Notes: generated by a model from the letters alone, not told the origin. DNA of 64,000 nucleotides from Plantibacter sp. VKM Ac-2880 (GCF_015351235.1 NZ_JADKSJ010000001.1:1303530-1367529), one strand, 5' to 3'; shown: positions 27,784 through 38,149, counted from the stretch's first letter. Translations and numbers: made by a program.

Positions 27784-28674
27784 ATGTCAATCTTCCTCAA
27801 CAAGGACTCCAAGGTCATCGTCCAGGGCATCACCGGCGGTGAGGGCACCAAGCACACAGCGCTCATGCTGAAGGCCGGCACCCAGGTCGTCGGTGGCGTC
27901 AACGCCCGCAAGGCCGGCACGACCGTCACCCACGACGGCGGCGTCGAGCTGCCCGTGTTCGGCACGGTGGCCGAGGCCATCGCCGAGACCGGTGCCGACG
28001 TGTCGATCGCCTTCGTGCCGCCGGCGTTCACCAAGGACGCGGTCATCGAGGCCATCGACGCCGAGATCCCGCTGCTCGTCATCATCACCGAGGGCGTCCC
28101 GGTCGGCGACTCCGCCGAGTTCTGGGCCTACGCCCAGTCCAAGGGCTCGAAGACCCGCATCATCGGCCCGAACTGCCCCGGCATCATCACGCCGGGCGAG
28201 TCGCTCGTCGGCATCACGCCGGCGAACATCGCGGGCAAGGGACCCATCGGCCTCGTGTCGAAGTCGGGCACCCTGACCTACCAGATGATGTACGAGCTGC
28301 GCGAGATCGGCTTCTCGACCGCGATCGGCATCGGCGGCGACCCGATCATCGGGACGACGCACATCGACGCGCTCGCCGCGTTCGAGGCCGACCCCGAGAC
28401 CAAGGCGATCGTCATGATCGGTGAGATCGGCGGCGACGCCGAGGAGCGCGCGGCCGACTTCATCAAGGCGAACGTCACCAAGCCGGTCGTCGGCTACGTC
28501 GCGGGCTTCACCGCCCCCGAGGGCAAGACCATGGGCCACGCCGGTGCCATCGTCTCGGGCTCCGCAGGCACCGCGCAGGCGAAGAAGGAGGCCCTCGAGG
28601 CCGCCGGGGTCAAGGTCGGCAAGACGCCGAGCGAGACCGCCGACCTCATGCGCGAGATCATCGCCTCGCTGTAG
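27784..28674 (+). CDS. sucD: Succinyl-CoA ligase, alpha subunit
   Basis: SucD binds CoA and carries the phosphohistidine intermediate. The 296-residue protein has the N-terminal CoA-binding fold ([20 protein letters not shown]), [13 protein letters not shown], and the active-site GHAGAIVSG with His252. The ATG at 27784 begins the conserved sequence; the open frame upstream lies over sucC. A strong terminator follows. Confidence 0.96.
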   Translation: MSIFLNKDSKVIVQGITGGEGTKHTALMLKAGTQVVGGVNARKAGTTVTHDGGVELPVFGTVAEAIAETGADVSIAFVPPAFTKDAVIEAIDAEIPLLVIITEGVPVGDSAEFWAYAQSKGSKTRIIGPNCPGIITPGESLVGITPANIAGKGPIGLVSKSGTLTYQMMYELREIGFSTAIGIGGDPIIGTTHIDALAAFEADPETKAIVMIGEIGGDAEERAADFIKANVTKPVVGYVAGFTAPEGKTMGHAGAIVSGSAGTAQAKKEALEAAGVKVGKTPSETADLMREIIASL

Positions 28675-28697
28675 CGACGCACACACCACCAGCACCC

Positions 28698-28735
28698 ACG
28701 ACGCGGCGCCCGATCCGGGCGTCGCGTCGTGGCGT
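28698..28735 (+). terminator. Terminator after sucD
   Basis: A 15-bp stem with one G-T wobble (28698-28712 with 28716-28730) and a three-base loop, 23 bases after the sucD stop. Confidence 0.85.
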
Positions 28736-28785
28736 TCCGGGGGTCGCCCACCGTGTGCCTGACGTTCGGGGTGCACCGCGCCGGG

Positions 28786-28791
28786 TAGGGT
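28786..28791 (+). promoter_or_regulatory. -10 element TAGGGT near the DUF6350 gene start
   Basis: TAGGGT ends nine bases before the ATG at 28801. A GGAGG at 28793-28797 lies in the gap, so a near-leaderless mRNA or an upstream promoter using this ribosome site are both possible. Confidence 0.4.
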
Positions 28792-28800
28792 CGGAGGCGC

Positions 28801-30078
28801 ATGAAACGTCTGACCGTCGCCCTCCTCGCCGCCCTCGATGCCACGCTCGCCGTGGCCATCGGCATCGGTGTCGCACTCGTCCCCCTGCTCGCCCTGTGGG
28901 CGCTGTACTTCCAGCTCGAGGTCGATCCGGCCGCGCTGTGGCGAGGGGCGGTCGACATCTGGACGCTCGGCAACGGGTCGAGCATGCGCATCACCCTCGA
29001 CACGGAGCTCGTCACGCAGCTCGGCCTGCCACTCGGGATGGAGCCCTTCCTCGTCTCGCTCGCACCGCTCGCCTTCACGGTCGGCACGGTCCTGTTCGGG
29101 GTGCGCACGGGGACGCGCGCCGCCCGCAGCACCTGGTGGCAGGGCGCGGTCGTCGTGTCCGTGCTCGTGTTCGCCATGCTCGCGTGCCTCGTGACCATCT
29201 CCGCCCTGCACCCGGCTGTCCGACCGTCGATCGTCCAGGGCACGCTCGCCCCGACCTCCCGGTTCGCGCTCGGCGTCGTCGTCGCTGCCCTGTGGGTCCG
29301 GTTCCGCGAGCAGGACGCGGCCGATCCGATCCTCGACGGCCTCCGCGCCACCCGTGATCGACTGCCAGCCGGCGCGTGGCCGATGATCGTCACCTCGCTC
29401 CGCGGCGGGGCGCTCGCCGCGACCGGGCTCCTCGCGGTGGCAGCCGTCCTGACGGCCGTTCTCATCGCCGCAGGCTACGGCGCCATCATCTCCCTGCACG
29501 AGAGCGCGCAGTACGGCGTCCTGGGCGGGGCGATCGTGACCGGTGCCGAGCTGCTGTACCTTCCGAACCTCGTCATCTGGGCGATGAGCTGGATCACCGG
29601 CGGCGGGTTCGCCATCGGCAGCGGGACGGCCGTGTCCCCGATCGGCACGCTCGTGGGCAGCATGCCGGCCGTCCCGGTGCTCGGCGCCATCCCGACGGGG
29701 GAGAGCCCGTTCGGCTTCGCGGTGCTCGTCATCCCGGTCGTCATCGGGTTCGCGGCGGCGGTCGTCCTGCGTCGCCGGTTGCTCGTCGACCTCGACGGGC
29801 GGGACGGTCTCGCACGACTGGCCGTCGTCGGCCTCGGCATCGGCGTCACGGCGGGGGTCGTCGTCGGCGTCCTCGCCGCGATCTCGGCGGGCGCCGCAGG
29901 CCCGGGGCGCCTCGTGGAGGTCGGCCCGAACGGGTGGGCCACCGGCCTGTGGACTACGCTGACCGTCGGGATCGCTGCGGTGATCGGCATGGCCGCCGGT
30001 CCGACGCATCTGGCCGAGGAGGATCACCTCCCGGAGCTGCAGGTCCGCCCGAGCGTCCGGAACGCCCGCGACCGATAG
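28801..30078 (+). CDS. DUF6350 (PerM-like) polytopic membrane protein
   Basis: The 425-residue protein has nine to ten hydrophobic helices and little soluble sequence. By position, between sucCD and purN-purH, it matches the mycobacterial PerM (Rv0955), which lies in the same order and is linked to cell division and persistence. Internal features fit DUF6350: [11 protein letters not shown] after the second helix, then [23 protein letters not shown] in the middle. No transport motif is apparent. The stop overlaps the -10 element of purN. Confidence 0.8.
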   Translation: MKRLTVALLAALDATLAVAIGIGVALVPLLALWALYFQLEVDPAALWRGAVDIWTLGNGSSMRITLDTELVTQLGLPLGMEPFLVSLAPLAFTVGTVLFGVRTGTRAARSTWWQGAVVVSVLVFAMLACLVTISALHPAVRPSIVQGTLAPTSRFALGVVVAALWVRFREQDAADPILDGLRATRDRLPAGAWPMIVTSLRGGALAATGLLAVAAVLTAVLIAAGYGAIISLHESAQYGVLGGAIVTGAELLYLPNLVIWAMSWITGGGFAIGSGTAVSPIGTLVGSMPAVPVLGAIPTGESPFGFAVLVIPVVIGFAAAVVLRRRLLVDLDGRDGLARLAVVGLGIGVTAGVVVGVLAAISAGAAGPGRLVEVGPNGWATGLWTTLTVGIAAVIGMAAGPTHLAEEDHLPELQVRPSVRNARDR

Positions 30079-30081
30079 GAT
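30076..30081 (+). promoter_or_regulatory. -10 element TAGGAT, leaderless start of purN
   Basis: TAGGAT ends six bases before the GTG at 30088; its first three bases are also the TAG stop codon of the preceding gene. Confidence 0.55.
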
Positions 30082-30087
30082 GCTCTG

Positions 30088-30714
30088 GTGCTGTCACTCG
30101 TCGTGCTGATCTCCGGTGGCGGATCCAATCTCCGCGCCCTCCTCGAAGCTTCACGCGACGCGGACTTCCCCGCCAGGGTCGTCGCCGTCGGTGCCGATCG
30201 CGAGGCGGACGGCCTGGCCCACGCCGAGGAGTTCGGCATCCCCTCGTTCACCGTCCCGTACTCGTCGTTCGACACCCGGGCGGAGTGGGGAGCAGCGCTC
30301 CTCGAGCAGATCCGCGTCTGGAGTCCCGACGTCCTCGTGCTCAGCGGGCTCATGCGCCTGCTCCCGCCGGTCGTCGTCGACGCCCTCTCGCCACGCATCA
30401 TCAACACCCACCCCGCGTACCTGCCGGAGTTCCCCGGCGCCCACGGCGTCCGCGACGCGCTCGCCGCCGGTGCCACGGAGACGGGTGCGTCGATCATCGT
30501 CGTCGACAACGGTGTCGACGCGGGGCCTATCATCTCCCAGGAGCGCGTGCCGATCCTGTCGGACGACACCGAGCACCGCCTGCACGAGCGCATCAAGCCC
30601 GTCGAGCGGCGACTGCTCGTCCAGGCCGTCCGCGACCTCGCCACCGGAACCATCGACCTCGAGGCGCTCTCCACGGCGTCCCGCCCGCCAGCAGAAGGAG
30701 CACCCCAGTCATGA
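30088..30714 (+). CDS. purN: Phosphoribosylglycinamide formyltransferase
   Basis: PurN transfers a formyl group from 10-formyl-THF to GAR, the third step of purine synthesis. The 208-residue enzyme has the phosphate loop [11 protein letters not shown], the catalytic motif [16 protein letters not shown] (Asn106, His108) and [11 protein letters not shown] with Asp144. The GTG at 30088 lies six bases after TAGGAT. The TGA overlaps the purH ATG (ATGA), so purN and purH are co-translated. Confidence 0.96.
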   Translation: MLSLVVLISGGGSNLRALLEASRDADFPARVVAVGADREADGLAHAEEFGIPSFTVPYSSFDTRAEWGAALLEQIRVWSPDVLVLSGLMRLLPPVVVDALSPRIINTHPAYLPEFPGAHGVRDALAAGATETGASIIVVDNGVDAGPIISQERVPILSDDTEHRLHERIKPVERRLLVQAVRDLATGTIDLEALSTASRPPAEGAPQS

Positions 30715-32315
30715 GCGGTCCCAGTCACGACCACAGCCTCTACCGAGAACGCGACGTCGTCCCCGTGCGTCGTGCGCTCGTCTCCGTGAGCGACAAGACC
30801 GGTCTCCTCGAGCTCGCGGGTGCGCTCGCCGCCGCCGGGGTCGAGATCGTCTCGACCGGGTCGACGGCCGCCACCATCCGGGGTGCGGGTCACGAGGTGA
30901 CCGACGTCTCGGAGGTGACCGGGTTCCCGGAGTCGCTCGACGGTCGGGTCAAGACCCTTCACCCCTCCGTGCACGCCGGCCTGCTCGCCGACCTGCGACT
31001 CGAATCCCACGAGGCCCAGCTGGCCGAACTCGGTATCGAGGCGTTCCAGCTCGTCGTCGTGAATCTGTACCCCTTCGTCGAGACCGTCGCGAGCGGCGCG
31101 GTCGGCGACGACGTCGTCGAGCAGATCGACATCGGCGGACCGGCGATGGTGCGCGCGTCCGCGAAGAACCACGCCAACGTCGCCATCGTGGTCTCGCCCG
31201 AACGGTACGGACAGATCGTCGACGCGGTCGGCGCCGGCGGGACGACGCTGGCGCAGCGACGCTCCCTCGCCGCTGAAGCCTTCGAGCACACCGCCTCCTA
31301 CGACGCTGCCGTCTCCGCCTGGTTCGCGAGCACCGCGGCCGAGGGCGATGCGTTCCCCGCCACCCTGGCCGTCACCGGTCGTCGCGAGGCGGTGCTCCGC
31401 TACGGCGAGAACTCGCACCAGGCCGCGGCGCTCTACGTCCGTCCCGGCGGAGCAGGCATCGCCCAGGCCACACAGCTGCACGGCAAGGAGATGTCGTACA
31501 ACAACTACGTCGACGCCGACGCTGCGGTCCGTGCCGCGTACGACTTCGCCAATCCGGCCGTCGCCATCATCAAGCACGCGAACCCGTGCGGGATCGCCTT
31601 CGCGAACCCGAAGGCGCCCGACCCGATCGCATCCGCGCACCGTCGCGCGCACGAGTGCGACCCGGTGTCCGCATTCGGCGGGGTCATCGCGGCCAACCGC
31701 GTGGTCACCCTCGGCATGGCCGAGACGGTGAAGGAGATCTTCACCGAGGTGCTCGTCGCCCCCGGGTTCGAGGACGCCGCACTCGAAGTGTTGAAGACGA
31801 AGAAGAACCTGCGTCTGCTCCAGCTGCCCGAGGGGTTCGTGCGTGAAGCGCGCGAGGTCCGCCAGATCTCCGGCGGCCTGCTGTACCAGGACGCCGACCG
31901 CTTCGCCGACGACCCCCAGGACACCGCCAAGGGCTGGACGCTCGTCACGGGTGAACCCGCGGACGACGACACCCTGCTCGACCTCATCTTCGCCTGGAAG
32001 GCGTGTCGCTCGGTGAAGTCGAACGGCATCCTGCTCGCCAAGGGCAGCGCGAGCGTCGGCGTCGGCATGGGTCAGGTCAACCGTGTCGACTCCTGCCACC
32101 TCGCCGTGAGCCGGGCGGGCGACCGCGCAGTCGGTTCCGTCGCCGCGTCGGACGCCTTCTTCCCCTTCGCCGACGGTCTGCAGGTCCTGCTCGACGCCGG
32201 CGTGCGTGCGGTCGTCCAGCCCGGCGGTTCCGTCCGTGACGAGGAGGTCATCGCCGCGGCGCAGGCCGCCGGTGTGACCATGTACTTCACGGGGGAGCGG
32301 CACTTCTTCCACTAG
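30711..32315 (+). CDS. purH: Bifunctional AICAR formyltransferase/IMP cyclohydrolase
   Basis: PurH catalyses the last two steps to IMP. The 534-residue product has the N-terminal MGS-like cyclohydrolase domain ([30 protein letters not shown]) and the C-terminal transformylase domain ([40 protein letters not shown]-type motif, ending [11 protein letters not shown]). AAGGAG lies 10 bases before the ATG at 30711. Its product feeds GuaB at 8698. Confidence 0.97.
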   Translation: MSGPSHDHSLYRERDVVPVRRALVSVSDKTGLLELAGALAAAGVEIVSTGSTAATIRGAGHEVTDVSEVTGFPESLDGRVKTLHPSVHAGLLADLRLESHEAQLAELGIEAFQLVVVNLYPFVETVASGAVGDDVVEQIDIGGPAMVRASAKNHANVAIVVSPERYGQIVDAVGAGGTTLAQRRSLAAEAFEHTASYDAAVSAWFASTAAEGDAFPATLAVTGRREAVLRYGENSHQAAALYVRPGGAGIAQATQLHGKEMSYNNYVDADAAVRAAYDFANPAVAIIKHANPCGIAFANPKAPDPIASAHRRAHECDPVSAFGGVIAANRVVTLGMAETVKEIFTEVLVAPGFEDAALEVLKTKKNLRLLQLPEGFVREAREVRQISGGLLYQDADRFADDPQDTAKGWTLVTGEPADDDTLLDLIFAWKACRSVKSNGILLAKGSASVGVGMGQVNRVDSCHLAVSRAGDRAVGSVAASDAFFPFADGLQVLLDAGVRAVVQPGGSVRDEEVIAAAQAAGVTMYFTGERHFFH

Positions 32316-32365
32316 GTCCAGCGGCTGCTCCTCGGCGGAATCCGAGCGAGCTCCTGGTGATCTCC

Positions 32366-32408
32366 CAGCGGCGTCGGGCCCTCGTGGCCAGGCGCCGCTG
32401 CGTCGTTC
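32366..32408 (+). terminator. Terminator after purH
   Basis: CAGCGGCG (32366-32373) pairs with CGCCGCTG (32393-32400) and the intervening sequence contains a second GGCC/GGCC stem, giving a long imperfect hairpin followed by CGTCGTTCC. Confidence 0.65.
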
Positions 32409-32411
32409 CGC

Positions 32412-32417
32412 TACGGT
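32412..32417 (+). promoter_or_regulatory. -10 element TACGGT, leaderless start of the dimethylargininase gene
   Basis: TACGGT ends six bases before the ATG at 32424. Confidence 0.5.
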
Positions 32418-32423
32418 TGTCGG

Positions 32424-33635
32424 ATGACTGCCACCTGGAGCCGCAAACTCATCGCATCCGCTGCCGCCGCCGTCGCGACCATCGTCGTCGGCTTCCTGGG
32501 GGTCATGTTCGTCACCTTCGTCGGCTACCAGTTCGCCGGGACGATCTTCGCCCAGGCGAGTCCGTACTTCTTCGAGAGCACGATCATCACCTTCGTGCTG
32601 CTCCTCATCGTCGGCGTCGTCGGCCTGTACCGGTTCCGGCTCCTGGCCCTCCTCGGAGGTGCGGCGCTCGCCGTCATCGGCGCGCTCCTCGGTCTCATCG
32701 TGCAGGTCGCGACGACGGGCCAGCCGGTCAACAGCACCGTGCTCGGCAGTATCGTCGCCACGCTGATCAGCCTCAACCTCGTCTTCGTCGTCGTCATCGC
32801 CCTGTCCGCGGCGTTCATCGGATACCCGGTCTACCGGACGGTCATCCGCACGCAGGACGCCGTGCTCGACGAAGGCCGACGCATCGCGCTCGTCCGCATG
32901 CCCGCCTCCAACCTCGCCGAGGGGCTCGTCACGCACCAGGAACGCGCCGCGATCGACACCGAGCTCGCCGACCAGCAGTGGGACGCCTACGTCGCCGCGC
33001 TCGACGCCGCGGGTTGGGACACCACCGAGGTGTCCTGGGCAGACCAGCTCGCCGATTCCGTCTTCATCGAGGACACCGTCGTCGTCGTCGACGACATCGC
33101 CGTCGTGACCCGTCCCGGCGCCGAGAGCCGTCGTCCGGAGATCGTCGCCGCCGAAACCACCGCGCGTGAACTCGGTCTCCGCATCCACCGCATCGAGGGC
33201 GACGGCACCCTCGAGGGCGGCGACGTCCTCCAGGTGGGCACCACCGTGTACGTCGGCCGCAGCGGCCGCACGAACGCCGAGGGTGTGCGCCAGCTGCGGA
33301 ACATCCTCGCTCCGCGTGGATTCGACGTCGTCGCCGTCCCCGTCACGAAGGCACTGCACCTGAAGTCGACGGTCACCGCGCTGCCAGACGGCACCGTCCT
33401 CGTCCACCCCGACCTCGTCGACGACCCGTCCTTCTTCGGCCGACACCTGGTCGTCCCCGAGCGCGAGGGCGTCGCGGTCGTCGAGCTCGCCGACGACACG
33501 GTGCTGATCTCGGCAGCCGCGCCGAAGACGGCCGCGTTGCTCGAGGACCGCGGCTACACCGTGGTGCAGGTCGACATCAGCGAGTTCGAGAAGCTCGAGG
33601 GCTGCGTCACCTGCCTGTCAGTGCGGGTCAGCTGA
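32424..33635 (+). CDS. ddaH: Membrane-fused dimethylargininase (DDAH)
   Basis: The 403-residue product joins two parts. Residues 1-~130 are a membrane module of about four helices (SRKLIASAAAAVATIVVGFL, then three more ending near IGYPVYRTVI). Residues ~140-403 are a complete DDAH/amidinotransferase domain that hydrolyses methylated arginines to citrulline and dimethylamine, with Glu264 in DGTLEGGDVLQV, His312 in ALHLKSTVTAL and the C-terminal GCVTCLSVR motif (Cys394, Cys397; the second most likely the nucleophile). Typical DDAH is ~255-285 residues and soluble. The ATG follows TACGGT by six bases, which supports the fusion as the real start. Confidence 0.85.
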   Translation: MTATWSRKLIASAAAAVATIVVGFLGVMFVTFVGYQFAGTIFAQASPYFFESTIITFVLLLIVGVVGLYRFRLLALLGGAALAVIGALLGLIVQVATTGQPVNSTVLGSIVATLISLNLVFVVVIALSAAFIGYPVYRTVIRTQDAVLDEGRRIALVRMPASNLAEGLVTHQERAAIDTELADQQWDAYVAALDAAGWDTTEVSWADQLADSVFIEDTVVVVDDIAVVTRPGAESRRPEIVAAETTARELGLRIHRIEGDGTLEGGDVLQVGTTVYVGRSGRTNAEGVRQLRNILAPRGFDVVAVPVTKALHLKSTVTALPDGTVLVHPDLVDDPSFFGRHLVVPEREGVAVVELADDTVLISAAAPKTAALLEDRGYTVVQVDISEFEKLEGCVTCLSVRVS

Positions 33636-33642
33636 GCCGATC

Positions 33643-34038
33643 GTGGAACAGGAGGCTGGAGCGCGCGGTGGACGGGATCTGAGTCGGAGGGCCGTCGCGC
33701 AGCGTCTGGACATCCCGCTGGAGATGGCCAGGCACCACGGGATCCCGCCGTTCTGGTCTGCGGAGCAGCTCGCCGCATTCGAAGCCGATCCCCCCGCGTG
33801 GTACGTGCAGTCCCGTGCCAACCGGACGGGCAAGCGGCCGGTCTGGGTCGAGCTGCGGTGCACGATCTGCGGCACGAGCGAAACGCTCCGCCCGAAGAAG
33901 TGGTGGCCGGAGTTCTCGATGGTGACCTGTTCCTGGCACGGGGCCGACGAACTGCCGCCGGTCCCCGAGGGATCGCGTCGTCGCGAGATCGACGGCATCG
34001 GGGCCTTCGTCGGCATCGTCGACGAGCCGGCGTCCTGA
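33643..34038 (+). CDS. Small hypothetical protein with CxxC...CxxH motif
   Basis: This 131-residue protein begins at GTG 33643, seven bases after the dimethylargininase stop, and is probably co-transcribed with it. I do not recognise the family. The middle reads RRTGK-type basic residues followed by CTIC (Cys73, Cys76) and CSWH (Cys96, His99), which could bind one zinc ion as a ribbon-like knuckle. The N-terminus ([39 protein letters not shown] in part) looks like a small helical, HTH-like module. No membrane segment. Start codon and expression are uncertain. Confidence 0.6.
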   Translation: MEQEAGARGGRDLSRRAVAQRLDIPLEMARHHGIPPFWSAEQLAAFEADPPAWYVQSRANRTGKRPVWVELRCTICGTSETLRPKKWWPEFSMVTCSWHGADELPPVPEGSRRREIDGIGAFVGIVDEPAS

Positions 34039-34499
34039 CGGCGGTATCGACCGACCCCATGCGTGCAACCGCATGGATCCCTTGCAGTCCGGCTTCGTCC
34101 TCCCATAGTCTGGTCTGCTGCGCCGACCTTCGTTCCTCGTGATCGGTGCCGCCCGCGTTCGAGTGCGACCTGTGCACCCGGCCCGCGGCTCTCGCCCCAC
34201 AGGATGAGGAGGATGCCATGACGCTCTCGAACCAGGACGCTGCAGCGCTGACGGTCGACCGTGCCCGTTCCGCCTCGAGCCGCCGAGCCGCCGTCGCCCG
34301 GGCAGCCTCCGGGCCAGCCGTGACGGACGCCGTCGCACCGCACTAGCACCAGGCATTCCGCCACCCCATCCGTCCGATTCCGCTCGGACCCGTCACCGGA
34401 TGCTGCGATCCCGCAGAGCGACCTCGCCGTCCGGCAGCTCCACCACCACTGTTCCGTCGGTGACCGACGTCGCCGACTCTCTCGCAAGGACTTCCCGCA
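34039..34499. other. 461-nt region before the ABC exporter with one small ORF
   Basis: The region contains a possible 42-codon gene (34218-34346) and otherwise no supported gene. A TAGTCT near 34107-34112 could be a -10 element. The stretch from 34347 to 34499 shows no clear motif beyond AAGGA just before the ATG at 34500. Confidence 0.5.
34218..34346 (+). CDS. Small ORF (42 aa) with a strong ribosome-binding site
   Basis: ATG at 34218 is preceded by GAGGAGG at 34206-34212 with a five-base gap, one of the best ribosome sites in the window. The predicted peptide is MTLSNQDAAALTVDRARSAS followed by an Ala/Arg-rich tail; it has no membrane helix and no recognisable family. It could be a real small protein or a leader peptide for the ABC exporter that starts 154 bases downstream. 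Confidence 0.4.
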   Translation: MTLSNQDAAALTVDRARSASSRRAAVARAASGPAVTDAVAPH

Positions 34500-36332
34500 A
34501 TGACTCCGCCCGGCGACGACCGCCGTCCCGTCCAACCGCGTCAGAGCACCTTCCGTGCCCTCATGCGCATCTACCCCTATGCGAAGACCGCCATGCCGCG
34601 GATCGTGCTCGGCATGGTCGCCGCGCTCGTGGCAGGCCTCGTCGCGCTCGCCATCCCGCTCGTGCTGCAGGCACTCGTCGACGGTCCGCTCTCGAGCGGT
34701 GACTCGTCGCAGATCTGGCCGGCGGTCATCGTGGTCCTCGCGCTCGGTGTCCTCGAGGCGGTCATGATCGCCCTCCGCCGCTGGTTCGTCCTGACCCCCG
34801 GCACGCACGTCGAGGCCCGCATGCGGAACGCACTCTTCGCGAAGCTGCAGGACCTGCCGGTCACCTTCCACGACCGCTGGCAGAGCGGGCAGCTGCTCTC
34901 GCGTGCGGTCAGCGACCTCGGGCTCATCCGTCGTTGGATCTCGTTCGGCTTCGTGCTGCTCATCGTGAACGGCGTGACCATCATCGTCGGAGCGGTCATC
35001 CTGTTCACCTGGAATTGGCTCCTCGGCCTCATCTTCATCGCCCTGGCGATCCCAGTGTGGATCTTCGGGTTCACCTTCGAAGGGCGCTACTCGGTGATCG
35101 CGAGGCGCAGCCAGGACCAGGCGGGCGACCTCGCGACCGCGGTCGAGGAGTCCGTGCACGGGATCCGCGTGCTCAAGGCGTTCGGGCGAGGGAAGCACGC
35201 GTTGCAGCGGTTCACCTCTCGTGCGGAGGACCTGCGTGGGACGGAGATCGAGAAGGCGAAGGCGATCGCCGGCATCTGGTTCTGGCTCGTACTGCTGCCG
35301 GACATCGCGTTCGCGCTCTGCCTGTTGGCGGGGGTCTGGCTGGCGTCCATCGGCGAACTGACCGTCGGTCAGCTGTTCGCCTTCTTCGCGACGGCGACGA
35401 TCCTGCGGTTCCCGATCGAGTCGGTCGGCTTCCTGCTGGCCATGACCTTCGACACGCGGTCGGCGACGGACCGGTACTTCGACGTGCTGGACTCGGTCAA
35501 CACGATCACCGACCCGGAGCATCCCGAGCACCTCGCCGACCCCGTGGGCGAGCTCGTGTTCGAGGACGTGCACTTCCGGTACGAGGACGCACCAGCGCGT
35601 GAGCGTGACGTCGTCGACGGTGTCCGGTTGCGCCTGGAACCGGGGGAGACCATGGCCCTCGTCGGGCTGACCGGCTCGGGCAAGTCGACCATCACCGCCC
35701 TGACCACGCGGCTGTACGACGTGACCGGTGGTCGCATCCTGCTCGACGGCATCGACATTCGTGCGCTCACCCGTGAGGAACTGCGTCGCCACATCGCGAT
35801 GGCGTTCGAGGACGCGACACTCTTCTCGGCGAGCGTCAAGGAGAACGTGCTGCTCGGGCGTGACGACCTGGACCTCGATTCGCCCGAAGCCGAGCGGGTG
35901 CTCCGTGAGGCACTCGACATCGCGCAGGCGGGCTTCGTCGACGAGCTGCCGGACGGCGTCGAGACGACTGTGGGGGAGGAGGGGCTCAGCCTCTCGGGCG
36001 GCCAGCGTCAGCGGCTGGCGCTGGCGCGCGCGGTCGCGGCCCGCCCGGCCGTCCTCGTGCTCGACGACCCGCTGTCGGCGCTCGACGTCGACACCGAGGC
36101 GCTCGTGGAGGCCGCCCTGCGGCGGGTCCTCGCGTCGACGACGGCGCTCATCGTCGCTCACCGTCCGAGCACCGTCATGCTCGCCGACCGCGTCGCCCTC
36201 CTCCAGGACGGCCGCATCACCGCCGTCGGCCGCCACAGCGACCTCCTCCGGGAGAACGACCATTACCGCTATGTGATCTCGAGTCTCGAAGCAGACGAAC
36301 GCGAGACGATCCGACAGGAGGTGAACCTGTGA
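34500..36332 (+). CDS. ABC exporter half-transporter A (degenerate ATPase site)
   Basis: The 610-residue protein has six membrane helices in the first ~330 residues and a C-terminal ATPase: Walker [10 protein letters not shown] (389-397), canonical signature LSGGQ (498-502) and Walker [13 protein letters not shown]. The residue after the Walker B Asp is Asp523 instead of the catalytic Glu. It overlaps the second half-transporter (GTGA at 36329). The pair resembles TM287/288- or BmrCD-type heterodimers, where one nucleotide site is inactive and the other drives export. The substrate (drug, lipid or peptide) cannot be told. Confidence 0.88.
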   Translation: MTPPGDDRRPVQPRQSTFRALMRIYPYAKTAMPRIVLGMVAALVAGLVALAIPLVLQALVDGPLSSGDSSQIWPAVIVVLALGVLEAVMIALRRWFVLTPGTHVEARMRNALFAKLQDLPVTFHDRWQSGQLLSRAVSDLGLIRRWISFGFVLLIVNGVTIIVGAVILFTWNWLLGLIFIALAIPVWIFGFTFEGRYSVIARRSQDQAGDLATAVEESVHGIRVLKAFGRGKHALQRFTSRAEDLRGTEIEKAKAIAGIWFWLVLLPDIAFALCLLAGVWLASIGELTVGQLFAFFATATILRFPIESVGFLLAMTFDTRSATDRYFDVLDSVNTITDPEHPEHLADPVGELVFEDVHFRYEDAPARERDVVDGVRLRLEPGETMALVGLTGSGKSTITALTTRLYDVTGGRILLDGIDIRALTREELRRHIAMAFEDATLFSASVKENVLLGRDDLDLDSPEAERVLREALDIAQAGFVDELPDGVETTVGEEGLSLSGGQRQRLALARAVAARPAVLVLDDPLSALDVDTEALVEAALRRVLASTTALIVAHRPSTVMLADRVALLQDGRITAVGRHSDLLRENDHYRYVISSLEADERETIRQEVNL

Positions 36333-38149
36333 GCCAGGAACAGACGGTGCACGGGGTGCGGGGCGAGGAACGCGACGACCTGACCCGTGCCGAGTCCGCA
36401 CAGATCAGACGCCGCTCGCTGCGCCTGCTCGGCTCCCTGCTGGCACCGCTGCGGTGGCGCGTGGTCGCGGCTATGACGATCGTCATCGTCTCGACGGCCG
36501 CGCAGGTGGCCGGCCCGGCGTTGATCGCGCTCGGCATCGACCGGGCGCTCCCCGCGATCCTCGAGCGCGCCGACTGGATGCCGGCCTTCCTCGTCGTCGG
36601 CGCGTACCTGCTCACGGGGGCCGTCGGCGCGACGCTCATCTCCTGGTACACCGTGCTCGCGGCGCGGATCAGTCAGACGATCCTCATCGACCTCCGCAAA
36701 CGGGTGTTCCTGCAGACGCAGCGGTTGAGTCTCGACTTCCACGAGAACTACACCTCCGGGCGAATCATCTCGCGGCAGACGAGCGACCTCGACTCCATCC
36801 GTGAGCTCCTCGACTCGGGTATCAACCAGCTGGTGTCCGGCGTGCTCTACATGGGCTTCACGGCCGTGGCACTCGTGCTCGTCGACTGGGTCAGCGGACT
36901 GGTGCTCCTCGGCGCGCTCATCCCGCTGACGGTGCTCACCCGCTGGTTCCAGATCCGATCGCAGAAGCTGTTCCGTGAGTCGCGGGTGGCGTCCGCGAAG
37001 CTCATCGTCTTCTTCGTGGAGGCGATGACGGGCATCCGTGCCGTGAAGGCGTTCCGCAAGGAACGGCGCAACGAGCAGACCTTCGGCGCGACCGTGGAGC
37101 ACTACCGCACGGTCAACGCCCGGGTCATCCAACTGTTCGGGGTGTTCGACCCCGGACTGGTGTTCATCGGAAACCTCTCCGTCGCGGTCGTCCTGCTCGT
37201 GGGTGGGTTCCGCGTCGCCGACGGCCAGCTGGCGATCGGAGCCCTGCTCGCGGCGCTGCTGTACACCCGTCGGTTCTTCGACCCGATGGAGGAGATGGCG
37301 ATGTTCTACAACTCCTACCAGTCGGCCGCGGCGGCGCTCGAGAAGATCTCCGGCGTCCTCGAGGAACGTCCGAGCGTGCCCGACCCGGTCGCGCCCGTCG
37401 ACCTCTGGACCTCGAAGGGGCGGATCACCTTCGACGACGTGACGTTCGCGTACGCGTCGGACCGCGTCATCCTGCCGAGCTTCGACCTCGAGATCCCGGC
37501 CGGGCAGACCATCGCCCTCGTCGGGACCACGGGTGCCGGCAAGTCGACGCTCGCGAAACTGGTGAGCCGGTTCTACGACCCGTCCGAGGGCTCCGTCCGC
37601 CTCGACGGCGTGGACCTGCGCGAGCTGCATCCGAAGGACCTCCGCCGCGCCATCGTCATGGTCACGCAGGAGGCGTACCTGTTCTCCGGCTCCGTGGCGG
37701 AGAACATCGCCCTCGGCAAGCCCGACGCGAGCTTCGAGGAGATCCGGGCAGCGGCCAGGGCCGTCGGCGCCGACACCTTCATCGAGGCGCTGCCCGACGG
37801 CTACGACACCGACGTGAACAAGCGTGGCGGACGCGTGTCGGCCGGGCAGCGGCAGCTGTTGTCCTTCGCGCGGGCGTTCCTCGCGGATCCGGCCGTGCTC
37901 ATCCTCGACGAGGCGACGGCGTCGCTCGACATCCCGAGCGAGCGACTCGTGCAGGAGGCGCTGCAGACGCTGCTCGCCGACCGGACGGCGATCATCATCG
38001 CTCACCGCCTCTCGACCGTCGCGATCGCCGACCGGGTGCTCGTGATGGAGTATGGGCGGATCGTCGAGGACGGTGCGCCGGCCGACCTCATCGGCGGGAC
38101 CGGCCGCTTCGCCGCGATGCACGCGGCCTGGCGTTCCTCGCTCGGCTGA
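36329..38149 (+). CDS. ABC exporter half-transporter B (catalytic ATPase site)
   Basis: The 606-residue partner has six membrane helices and an ATPase with Walker [10 protein letters not shown] (399-407), a non-canonical signature VSAGQ (503-507) instead of LSGGQ, and an intact Walker B with Glu528 ([12 protein letters not shown]) and H-loop [10 protein letters not shown]. This complements subunit A: its Walker motifs plus the LSGGQ of A form the working site, while its VSAGQ faces the defective Walker B of A. AGGAGG precedes the GTG at 36329, which overlaps the upstream stop. Confidence 0.9.
   Translation: MSQEQTVHGVRGEERDDLTRAESAQIRRRSLRLLGSLLAPLRWRVVAAMTIVIVSTAAQVAGPALIALGIDRALPAILERADWMPAFLVVGAYLLTGAVGATLISWYTVLAARISQTILIDLRKRVFLQTQRLSLDFHENYTSGRIISRQTSDLDSIRELLDSGINQLVSGVLYMGFTAVALVLVDWVSGLVLLGALIPLTVLTRWFQIRSQKLFRESRVASAKLIVFFVEAMTGIRAVKAFRKERRNEQTFGATVEHYRTVNARVIQLFGVFDPGLVFIGNLSVAVVLLVGGFRVADGQLAIGALLAALLYTRRFFDPMEEMAMFYNSYQSAAAALEKISGVLEERPSVPDPVAPVDLWTSKGRITFDDVTFAYASDRVILPSFDLEIPAGQTIALVGTTGAGKSTLAKLVSRFYDPSEGSVRLDGVDLRELHPKDLRRAIVMVTQEAYLFSGSVAENIALGKPDASFEEIRAAARAVGADTFIEALPDGYDTDVNKRGGRVSAGQRQLLSFARAFLADPAVLILDEATASLDIPSERLVQEALQTLLADRTAIIIAHRLSTVAIADRVLVMEYGRIVEDGAPADLIGGTGRFAAMHAAWRSSLG

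Noticed and set aside
30024-33446. Minus-strand open frame of over 1,100 codons opposite purH and ddaH
   Set aside because: It lies antisense to purN, purH and ddaH, all with clear family motifs; its translation is Asp/Arg/Gly-rich low complexity, a normal effect of GC-rich third positions.
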